IMG/VR virus record: IMGVR_UViG_3300037493_002677
Span: 1-54,788 of that record
From: a virus
DNA length: 54,788 nucleotides
Strand: one strand, 5' to 3'
Shown here: positions 48,229 to 54,788 of the stretch, in pieces
Layout: each line of letters starts with the position of its first letter
Numbering within the stretch: the stretch's first letter is position 1
The notes under the pieces: model-generated
The model's input: only the letters and a program-made list of their open reading frames with translations
The model's database searches: none
Told to the model about the DNA's origin: nothing
Translations under genes and position numbers: made by a program

Positions 48229-49698
48229 TTAGATCACCTTCTCATGCCAGTTCATACCGGCGCGGATGTTTGATGTGCCTGAAGTCGATGTGCAGACAAC
48301 CGTCACCGGGAGCTGCGTTGCGGCTAGCGCGTCGATCTTGCTCAACACAGTGGGGTTGCGGAAGTCAGCCGTTGCCGCCGCCGACCCGCGCACAGAGCCA
48401 CCGCCACTCAAGACTTCCCCAGTGACTACGACTCCACCCCCCACGATAGCTGTGGCACTGATGTCGTACTCAGCGATGGAGTTTTCTGGAGTGGCGGTTC
48501 CGGTTCCGACGCCAACCCCTGTAGCAACAAACGACACCCCGATGGTGTTGGCAGACGCACCAATCAGGGTGTAGTTCGTCGTGCCAACAGTAAGAATCTT
48601 ATACCTAACCCCGACGATGAACGCACCCGCCGCCACAGACCCCCCTACAGCTAGCCATGCCGCTCCGGTAAGGGTTCCGCCAATCACGATTTCGTAAATA
48701 CTACTGTTGCTCGAAGCCGTCAGCCAGTAATCCTCGATGTCGATGTGACCTCGGTTCGTGATGCCACTGAACGTGGCGGATGGGCGGATGCTGAACACGG
48801 GGCGACGTGTGGTGACGGCAATGGCCGTGATGCCGGGGTTTTGAGACTGCGGGAAGCCACGGGCTTGGTCTGCTCCTTCGGACTGCACTGAGCAGCAGAT
48901 GTACTGGATGGTGCCGCCAGCCGCAGCGCGGACTGTCTCAAGGTAAAACCCATTGGCGTGATCGAAATACCCGCATCGCGCTTTGCTCTCTGCTGCCCCG
49001 GTATTGCGAATCTCGTAGCGCATGGGCAGATTGAACGTCTGCGTGTAGGGCAGCGTCAGCACGTTGGCGTGAAGGAATTGGTGTGCCGGCCATAGACGAC
49101 CGTTGATGTCGAAGCCCATGATCACGCGGCCAACACCGAGCCACTGCGCGGCGGTGAACAGAATCTGCGTCTTGGTCAGGTCGAGGGTGATGCCACTCGG
49201 CCCAGTGCCGTCGAATTGGTCGATATTCCATCCATTGACGCCGAGACGGGTTACTTCTTCCTCTACGGGCGATCCACTAGTGCTAGTGCGGCGCACAAGA
49301 TTGGCCGTCCAACCGCTGCCACTAGCGAACACGCCGGTCATCAACACCAAATGCGAGAAGCCGGGAATGTAGCGGGTGTACTGCCGCGATTGCAAGATGC
49401 TGTAATGGGCGTTCGTCGAGCTGACCGTGATGGGGGTCATGCGGCTGTTGGTCGCCGTTGGCCCTACAGCATTACTCCCGCTTACCACAGACCCATTCGG
49501 CGCAAGGATCGTCGGCAAAGCGCCGTTCGCTGTGGCGTCCCATGTTCTCAGAGTGTCAAGGCCGTACTCCTGCTGCGAATCGAAGATGCGGTTGGCTTGG
49601 GACGTGCGCAGACGCTGGAAGGCGTCAAGCGCCGCCGAGTCCCCGAAGCCCATCGAGACATTGCCGAATCCATCTTGCGGTAGAGGGATGAAGCTCAT
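48229..49698 (-). CDS. Virion structural protein, tail-associated
   Basis: A 489-residue protein (start ATG 49698, overlapping the previous stop). N-terminal MSFIPLPQDGFGNV and a beta-rich fold; near residue 370 GVRYKILTVGTTNYTLIGA is a block seen in many fibre and baseplate-type proteins. Likely part of the tail tip or fibre base. Confidence 0.6.
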   Translation of the reverse strand: MSFIPLPQDGFGNVSMGFGDSAALDAFQRLRTSQANRIFDSQQEYGLDTLRTWDATANGALPTILAPNGSVVSGSNAVGPTATNSRMTPITVSSTNAHYSILQSRQYTRYIPGFSHLVLMTGVFASGSGWTANLVRRTSTSGSPVEEEVTRLGVNGWNIDQFDGTGPSGITLDLTKTQILFTAAQWLGVGRVIMGFDINGRLWPAHQFLHANVLTLPYTQTFNLPMRYEIRNTGAAESKARCGYFDHANGFYLETVRAAAGGTIQYICCSVQSEGADQARGFPQSQNPGITAIAVTTRRPVFSIRPSATFSGITNRGHIDIEDYWLTASSNSSIYEIVIGGTLTGAAWLAVGGSVAAGAFIVGVRYKILTVGTTNYTLIGASANTIGVSFVATGVGVGTGTATPENSIAEYDISATAIVGGGVVVTGEVLSGGGSVRGSAAATADFRNPTVLSKIDALAATQLPVTVVCTSTSGTSNIRAGMNWHEKVI

Positions 49699-50066
49699 AT
49701 GATCAACCACCCGCCGGAGGTAGCCTTGAAGTGTAGCGCCATGCCGAGAACATTCATAAGCACTGTGGAAGCCCCATAGACAAGATCAGGAGACGTTGTT
49801 GCTACCGTCACGTTCGTTGCTCCAATCATCACCACCTCAAACTCCCGCCCACCTTTCGCCAGCGGCAAGGTCACCGTTCCTCCCGATGCGCAAAGCAGAA
49901 TGTCATCCTTTTCGGTGATCGTGTAGGTTCCCGAGACATCGCGCTGGCGGAGTATTGCTTGCCCTTGCGTGACATCGTCATGGCGAACTACACGGTCAGA
50001 CGAATGCCAGTGCAGCGGGCAATCACCGCCGTTGGTTAGTTGGGATTCGTGGGAGGGGTTGATCAC
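49695..50066 (-). CDS. Small tail or fibre-associated protein
   Basis: A 123-residue protein; after a His-rich start (LHWHSSDRVVRHDD) comes a beta-rich domain (GTYTITEKDDILLCASGGTVTLPLA) like the short strands in decoration and fibre modules. Lies between the fibre accessory gene and a tail protein. Confidence 0.55.
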   Translation of the reverse strand: MINPSHESQLTNGGDCPLHWHSSDRVVRHDDVTQGQAILRQRDVSGTYTITEKDDILLCASGGTVTLPLAKGGREFEVVMIGATNVTVATTSPDLVYGASTVLMNVLGMALHFKATSGGWLII

Positions 50067-50356
50067 ACCAACTGGCCCCGCAGGGTGGCAGCTTCGGCGT
50101 CAAGGGTCGCTATTCGTACGGCGTCACCTTCCCGCAGTGCTCGAATAGATTTGGTATCAAGGATGGCAAGTCTCGCTTTGATCCCTTGAACTCTTTCTGC
50201 CTCAGATACAGGAGGAGCAATGAATGCCCCGTCAGAGTAAGACCAACCGATTGCCACATCAGCAGGGCATTGAATTCCACCGTGACTATCTGAATCAGTA
50301 AGTGCCTCAGATATGTTGGCTACGACGCCATTCTCAATATGTGCGTACCTGTTCAT
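50063..50356 (-). CDS. Fibre-assembly-type accessory protein
   Basis: A 97-residue protein (start ATG 50356 in TAATG), MNRYAHIENGVVANISEAL: this Y-A-x-I-x-N-G-x-V start is common in proteins encoded right after tail fibres. Helical C-terminus. Likely fibre chaperone or assembly factor. Confidence 0.55.
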   Translation of the reverse strand: MNRYAHIENGVVANISEALTDSDSHGGIQCPADVAIGWSYSDGAFIAPPVSEAERVQGIKARLAILDTKSIRALREGDAVRIATLDAEAATLRGQLV

Positions 50357-52425
50357 TATGCAAACTCCCATATCATTACAAGACCAGAACCACCTGCGCC
50401 GCCAGCGGCAGAGGTTCCTACCGTGCCAGCGCCGCCCCCACCTGCTCCAGAATTAGCGGCAGCTGCTCCTCCAGCATTAGTGCCAAGGGCGTATCCGCTA
50501 ATTCCACCGACGCCAATACAAGAGGCTCCGGGAGCACCGTAGTAAGTGGTTCCGGGAGTGTTAATTGCTCCATCCCCTCCTAATCCTCCAGCCGCTGTGA
50601 GTAGCGCTCCCACTGAGGTAGCTCCTCCAGAACTTCCATTACCACCAGCGGTACTTCCCCCTGCGCCTCCTCCTCCTATAGTTATTGCGTAAGACGCCGC
50701 AGGAGAGGCTGAATACGCTTGTGCCACCGCCCCGGCAGCACCACCGCCCGCGCCGACGGTGGAGAGAGCGCTAGCTACACCACCACCACCACCACCCCCA
50801 CCAACTGCCATAGCAATAATCTTCGTAGTGGAAGCATTAATGTTCCAAGTGCCATTGGAAGTGAATGTGGTGACGGTGATGAGACCGGTGACTCCGGCAG
50901 CAGCAGTAAACCACTCCGGCGCAGTGGCTCCAGCATTCATACGGAGTTGTTGGAGCGTCGTACCTTTCGCAAGTTGTGTTACCGTTCCTGCTCCGGATGC
51001 GGTCAGGATGTCCCCTTGAGCCAGCGTCAAGTTCTTCAAGGTCTGGAGGTTAAGACCGTACGCTTGAATCGTCACGCCGATGAGCGCAGCTACCGAAGCT
51101 GCCGTTGCATACAGCGTGTCGAAGTACGTCTTGAGGGTCGCCTTGACGTTTGCCCACGTTACCTTCGTGGCGGTAGTCGTAGCTGCCGAATCGTACAGCG
51201 GGAGTGAATCCGCATCGACGGGGGTTGTCTTACCCGTAGCTGCGTTCGTGATGATGCTCAGGTTCGACCAAGTCGGGGCTCCGGTGCCGCCAGAAATGGC
51301 GACTTGCCCAGCTGTGCCCGCCGCGCTGAATCCTGTAGAACTTCCGCCGGCTTGATACACCAGTTGTCCAGCAGCGCCCCCGGAAAGGTTCGCCGTAGGT
51401 AGGGAAGATGTCTGGGCGTTGACCACATTGACGCCGTCGCAGTATAGGATGACGTTGTCGGTGTTGGTCATCGCGATGCCAGTGCCAGCGACGGTCTTGA
51501 ACTCCACTGTGAAAGCACCAGTGAAATTATTCTGGACGTAGTAAATACCAACCACAGCCGGGATCGTGACAATCACGTTTCCAGTAATTGTGCCAATGAA
51601 GTTCATCAACTTGTTGCCAGCTTGCGTGCTAGTCAGCGTGAAGGTTGCCGCGCCCCCGGACACATCCAACACAAGCTTGGTGAATTGGAACGCCGTACTA
51701 CGCCCGTATCCGATGGATGCCCAGTTGGTCGTTCCAGCGCTGACCACCGTGCAGGATTCTCCGGGAGCCAGCGCTTTGGTCGCTGCGCCGTCCAGAGTCT
51801 CGCCACCTTGCATGGTCAGGGTGACCGTGCCGGTGCCTTGGTTGCTTACGTTGGCGAACCAGCCGTTCCCCACAGTAGCGGAAGCCGGGAATGTACAAGC
51901 CACCGTGCCGGAGTTGGTGAATGCGAATGTTCCAGCGCGATCGGTAATAGCCAGCGTCTTGGCAACGGCGCTGATTGTGGTAGAGGAGGCTTGTGACAAT
52001 TCGCTCCCCGTCGCCGTCATTCCGTAACCCGCCAGAGCCGCAGCATCCGCCGCGCTCGTACCCGTGCCGAAAGTGAAGACCGTCCATACGCCATTCGCCG
52101 AGGAATTGTCTGTGATGTACAGATACTTGGCGACGCCCGCAGCGACGGTTCCGATAGTGCCGCCACCTTGGTCTTTCAGCGTGACCGTGAATGCGCCAAG
52201 ATTCCGCACCAGAACATCGCGCCCTGTGCTGACCGCGTTAGCAGCTGGGAAGGTCATCGACCACGCGGCCGTAGGAGTTACCTCCATGATGTCCGCCATC
52301 AAGCTCGAACCACTTGCCAGCTCCGGCCAGTAGAACGTCGTGTCGGCAGAAAGGGCCACTGCGGAATACCCATTCCGACTTGGGGGGATGGTTTCACTGC
52401 CAAAAACTGACGTGTACGTGGTCAT
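50356..52425 (-). CDS. Tail fibre with glycine-rich tip
   Basis: A 689-residue beta-rich protein. Ala/Thr/Gly-rich beta-helix-like repeats fill residues 60-520. The last 140 residues are Gly-rich (VGGGGGGGGVAS, GGGAGGSTAGGNGSSGG, GGLGGDGAINTPG), with FTSNGTWN just before: the receptor-binding tip type with polyglycine sandwich. The accessory gene follows. It determines host range. Confidence 0.8.
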   Translation of the reverse strand: MTTYTSVFGSETIPPSRNGYSAVALSADTTFYWPELASGSSLMADIMEVTPTAAWSMTFPAANAVSTGRDVLVRNLGAFTVTLKDQGGGTIGTVAAGVAKYLYITDNSSANGVWTVFTFGTGTSAADAAALAGYGMTATGSELSQASSTTISAVAKTLAITDRAGTFAFTNSGTVACTFPASATVGNGWFANVSNQGTGTVTLTMQGGETLDGAATKALAPGESCTVVSAGTTNWASIGYGRSTAFQFTKLVLDVSGGAATFTLTSTQAGNKLMNFIGTITGNVIVTIPAVVGIYYVQNNFTGAFTVEFKTVAGTGIAMTNTDNVILYCDGVNVVNAQTSSLPTANLSGGAAGQLVYQAGGSSTGFSAAGTAGQVAISGGTGAPTWSNLSIITNAATGKTTPVDADSLPLYDSAATTTATKVTWANVKATLKTYFDTLYATAASVAALIGVTIQAYGLNLQTLKNLTLAQGDILTASGAGTVTQLAKGTTLQQLRMNAGATAPEWFTAAAGVTGLITVTTFTSNGTWNINASTTKIIAMAVGGGGGGGGVASALSTVGAGGGAAGAVAQAYSASPAASYAITIGGGGAGGSTAGGNGSSGGATSVGALLTAAGGLGGDGAINTPGTTYYGAPGASCIGVGGISGYALGTNAGGAAAANSGAGGGGAGTVGTSAAGGAGGSGLVMIWEFA

Positions 52426-52428
52426 GGA

Positions 52429-53058
52429 TTATTCTCCGTTGCGCGAAGTGCCGGCGCGGTCTGCTGTGATTCGGCGGCTGGATTCTTGCGATACACCCTG
52501 CAAGGCTCGGTCATACAGGGCTTGGAACTCGGCCACCCGCTCAGGACGCTTGAGGAAGGGCTGCGCTTCGAGGAGGGAGCCGTAAAGCAGTATTTGTGGC
52601 ACGTATTGCGTCAGCCAATTCGTCTGGTTGGTGTCGCTCAAGGGCTCTGGGCGCTCGTAGTAGGCTAACTCGAAATCGTACACCGCTGGCGGGGTCGGAA
52701 CCACAAGGAAATGCTCGTACTCGTAATCAGCGTAGTAGCGCGGCACTCCAGTGATCGTCGGGTCTGGGCAGAAGGCGCGGCAGTAATCGTACGTGCGTTC
52801 TTGGAGGAACACGCGCTGGCTCGCCACGGTCACGTTGAAGCTGATCGTCTCGCGCCAGCGCTCCGGCTTGACCACGGTGTTGGAGTTCAGGCTCCCGGTG
52901 ACGTACTTCTGCAAACCAAGGCCACGCACTTCCGAGGCGATGCGGTTCTCGCACATCATCACGAAGCGCGGGATTTGGGTGACGAATGGATCATCATCCC
53001 GCTCGGCGTAGGTCTGTACGTCGGTGAGCAGTGATGCGTAGGTTAGCGATTCAGCCAT
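52429..53058 (-). CDS. Head-tail adaptor-like protein
   Basis: A 209-residue protein (start ATG 53058 in TAATG). Helical start YASLLTDVQTYAERDDDPFVTQIPRFVMMCENRIASE, then beta strands; this resembles podovirus adaptor (gp4/Ad1-type) proteins that sit between portal and tail. Confidence 0.65.
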   Translation of the reverse strand: MAESLTYASLLTDVQTYAERDDDPFVTQIPRFVMMCENRIASEVRGLGLQKYVTGSLNSNTVVKPERWRETISFNVTVASQRVFLQERTYDYCRAFCPDPTITGVPRYYADYEYEHFLVVPTPPAVYDFELAYYERPEPLSDTNQTNWLTQYVPQILLYGSLLEAQPFLKRPERVAEFQALYDRALQGVSQESSRRITADRAGTSRNGE

Positions 53059-53294
53059 TACCACGGCCCTCCTTCAATAGTTTCGTCGGTGCGTGGGTGT
53101 TGCACGGAAATGTCCTCGGCGCGGCGAGCAGGTAGTCGCCATGGATCGTAAAGATCGACACACTCGCCGCAGTAGTAATTCTGGTTGTTCGGGTCCTTCT
53201 TCAAAGCCCCGGCGTATATCTTCTTCTGACAGCGATAGCAAATCGCCACAGCCATCGAGCCGCCGACATTCTTGGGCATCAGGTAAAGGCTCAC
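53058..53294 (-). CDS. Small zinc-ribbon protein in head-tail module
   Basis: A 78-residue protein with CYRCQKKIYAGA and YYCGECVDLY (two CxxC). It can start at GTG 53294 (TAGGTG with the upstream stop) or ATG in MPKNVGG. Likely an adaptor or scaffold-binding ribbon. Confidence 0.55.
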   Translation of the reverse strand: MSLYLMPKNVGGSMAVAICYRCQKKIYAGALKKDPNNQNYYCGECVDLYDPWRLPARRAEDISVQHPRTDETIEGGPW

Positions 53295-54268
53295 CTAGAA
53301 TACACTCCAATGTTGGGTTGAATGTACATCGGCGCGCCATCGGTTTCGGATTGCTCCATTTCGAATTCTTGCTTATCAGCCATCTGCTGAAGCAGCGTAA
53401 CCAGCGCCATGTCGACGGTCGGTAGCTCAAACGCCAGCTTTGCGGCCAAGAGCCAAATGATACCGTCCAGCCAGCGCTGTGGGCACTCAAGAGTTTGAAT
53501 CAGCGTTCCCACATCCTGAACCTGCCGATGACGATAGATCATCAGGTGGTTGTCGGTGGAGTCCGGAACAGGCCACAAGGTAATTTCCGGGATCAACTTC
53601 TTCTCATAGAAGTAACTGGTGGAAGGATGCCCCTGCTTCGTCTTCTGGTTGATCACCGCGTAGGTGTCGCGATTCCATGCCGTCACAGGTAGTTCGCCCG
53701 TCACGGTGGCGACCTTGATGGCTGCGATCGGAGCGACCGCTGTTCCCTCGACAGCGATGTTGGTCGCAGTGACTGCGGCCGGGAGGTCTGCCCAGTAATA
53801 CTGGCCAGCTTCATAGGTCGCGGAAGGGAGAACTGTCGAGACTGTGTAGGTGACGGAGTCCGTGGAATAGCTGAGAACCATCACGCCAGTGTAGCTCGTG
53901 CTAACCGTGAAGCCGATGCGCGTGATGTCAGAAGAGGCGAAGGTCGCCGTGCCGCCGTTGCCACCGACCGCGAAGGTGTTGGTGACCAACGTCGGTGTGC
54001 AATACACGACGTTCAGGACGTCAAGGGTGCCCGATGGCGTGGCGTAAGTCGCCTGACCGACGTTCAGCCCGATGAAGGCTTTCTCCACAGCCCACAGATT
54101 CAATCCGCGATTGGATAGGTTCAAGAGGATCAGGTAGAGGTTCTCTTTGGCGATCAAGACCGTTTCCGGCGTCTGGGCCGAGGGCAGCACCCGGCAGCGA
54201 CGGAACGCATGTTCTACGACCGCCGCTGTGTCTATTGAGGTTGTCGCGATGGTGCCAGAAGTGCTCAT
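53291..54268 (-). CDS. Head-tail connector protein
   Basis: A 325-residue protein (start ATG 54268, MSTSGTIATTSIDTAAVVEH). ETVLIAKENLYLILLNLSNRG and a Trp near residue 60, then beta-rich middle and helix-rich C-terminus (CPQRWLDGIIWLLAAKLAFEL), like podovirus tail-tube or head completion proteins. Confidence 0.65.
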   Translation of the reverse strand: MSTSGTIATTSIDTAAVVEHAFRRCRVLPSAQTPETVLIAKENLYLILLNLSNRGLNLWAVEKAFIGLNVGQATYATPSGTLDVLNVVYCTPTLVTNTFAVGGNGGTATFASSDITRIGFTVSTSYTGVMVLSYSTDSVTYTVSTVLPSATYEAGQYYWADLPAAVTATNIAVEGTAVAPIAAIKVATVTGELPVTAWNRDTYAVINQKTKQGHPSTSYFYEKKLIPEITLWPVPDSTDNHLMIYRHRQVQDVGTLIQTLECPQRWLDGIIWLLAAKLAFELPTVDMALVTLLQQMADKQEFEMEQSETDGAPMYIQPNIGVYSR

Positions 54269-54618
54269 GCAACTTTCTCCCAGTTCTGTGTTCCTGCAAC
54301 CTGCAAGAGATGCCATTTGTAAGGCAACAAATCATATTCCATCGGTAGTTGGTGACGATTATCCAGCACCCACGTCTGGGAGTCCCAATCGACTAGCAGG
54401 ACAGCGTGATAGCCGCCTGTCTCGACGTAGCATGTTGCAAGTCTGAGGAAGTTGGTAGGCCATCCCATATCAACCAATCGCTCGAACTTGGCTGTGGCAT
54501 AGCTGTCGCAATCCCCCTCAGTGACGATAGGCTTCCAATCATCCTCAACCTCACTGCAATACGGCAGCATGTTGATCTTGGAATTGACCAGCTTCAGATC
54601 GTTGAATGAGATGCTCAT
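54265..54618 (-). CDS. Transglutaminase-like cysteine peptidase (BTLCP-type)
   Basis: A 117-residue protein (start ATG 54618). The catalytic triad is visible: GDCDSYATAK (Cys37), GGYHAVLLV (His71) and LDNR (Asp86), the BTLCP order. It sits at the head of the connector group. It might process a virion protein or open the cell wall; substrate unknown. Confidence 0.75.
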   Translation of the reverse strand: MSISFNDLKLVNSKINMLPYCSEVEDDWKPIVTEGDCDSYATAKFERLVDMGWPTNFLRLATCYVETGGYHAVLLVDWDSQTWVLDNRHQLPMEYDLLPYKWHLLQVAGTQNWEKVA

Positions 54619-54767
54619 TTCGGACAACTCGCTAGTTCAGGATGCTCAATGCACAGCTTGCTGTAACCAGCAGGAGGCGTTGCCAGTTCTCCACTACCAC
54701 GGAGAATGCTCGGCTCAGTACAGCCCACCAGCACTAGGCTACAGAGGATCAGCAGCAGGCGCATCAT
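54615..54767 (-). CDS. Small lipoprotein (possible outer-membrane spanin)
   Basis: A 50-residue protein: MMRLLLILCSLVLVGCTEPS carries a signal peptide with lipobox Leu-Val-Gly-Cys (Cys16). The mature 35 residues include a Pro-rich part. This is the size of Rz1-type spanins, but no inner partner is next to it. AGGAG lies about 11 nt before ATG 54767. Confidence 0.55.
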   Translation of the reverse strand: MMRLLLILCSLVLVGCTEPSILRGSGELATPPAGYSKLCIEHPELASCPK

Positions 54768-54788
54768 CTGTCAATTGCTCCTAGCTCA

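Noticed and set aside
1-54788. tRNA genes or CRISPR arrays
   Set aside because: I saw no cloverleaf with CCA-type end and no spaced direct repeats; a tRNAscan run could still find a divergent one.
1-54788. Claim that base 1 joins base 54788 in a circle
   Set aside because: Gene order suggests it, but the junction would end the partial gene at 74 codons and cannot be proven from this window.

Overview
The window reads as most or all of a tailed, short-tailed-type (podovirus-like) phage genome that infects a Gram-negative host. Evidence for a phage: small and large terminase, portal, GroES-like co-chaperonin, scaffold, HK97-type major capsid protein, head-tail connectors, tail hub, tail fibre and lysis genes. 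There is no tape measure, no tail sheath, no integrase and no recognisable lysogeny repressor, so a lytic lifestyle is likely. Lipoprotein and twin-arginine signal peptides fit a Gram-negative host, but the species cannot be told from the sequence. No phage RNA polymerase gene was found and the promoters look sigma70-like, so host RNA polymerase is probably used.

Layout. Late genes lie on the minus strand at both ends (17.1 kb down to 1, and 54.8 kb down to 40.4 kb). Early and middle genes lie on the plus strand between 17.5 and 40.6 kb. If the molecule is circular or circularly permuted, the two minus-strand blocks form one late operon. Its order would be: small terminase, a polyvalent-type protein, large terminase, a PcfJ-containing polyvalent protein, portal, lysis genes, small proteins, GroES-like protein, scaffold, head proteins, capsid (with a GIY-YIG homing endonuclease beside it), decoration proteins, a tail gene cut by the window edge; then lipoprotein, cysteine peptidase, connectors, tail fibre, tail hub, acetyltransferase and internal virion proteins. 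A 419-bp divergent intergenic region (17139-17557) holds one promoter in each direction; the late one appears to give a leaderless terminase mRNA.

The plus-strand block begins with a ribbon-helix-helix protein and a TOPRIM/SF3-type primase-helicase. It continues with a MazG-like pyrophosphohydrolase, many small unknown genes, a T4 endonuclease V-like glycosylase, a DUF932 protein, a Ro60/TROVE RNA-binding protein, family A DNA polymerase, PD-(D/E)XK and VRR-NUC nucleases, and an SNF2-type helicase. These are followed by a nucleotide-metabolism group (Nmad1/DUF1599, a ThyA-fold enzyme with the Asn-to-Asp change typical of dCMP-acting members, and dCMP deaminase) and a string of tiny accessory ORFs joined by ATGA/TAATG overlaps. 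At least four middle promoters share a -35 GTTAC/TTTAC and -10 TATAAT-like layout with 17-nt spacing. Two free-standing HNH genes interrupt the block.

The most striking feature is at 27.7-27.9 kb, just upstream of the Ro60-like gene. Two tandem 61-nt units fold into the same structure: a bulged outer stem, a 5 x 8 internal loop with one strand identical, a 9-bp inner stem and a 21-nt loop. Six paired positions differ between the units by compensatory changes. They are strong candidates for phage Y-like RNAs, and the second abuts a hairpin that buries the Ro60 ribosome-binding site. The second notable system is the predicted cytosine-modifying ThyA-fold enzyme in the Nmad1/dCMP deaminase group.
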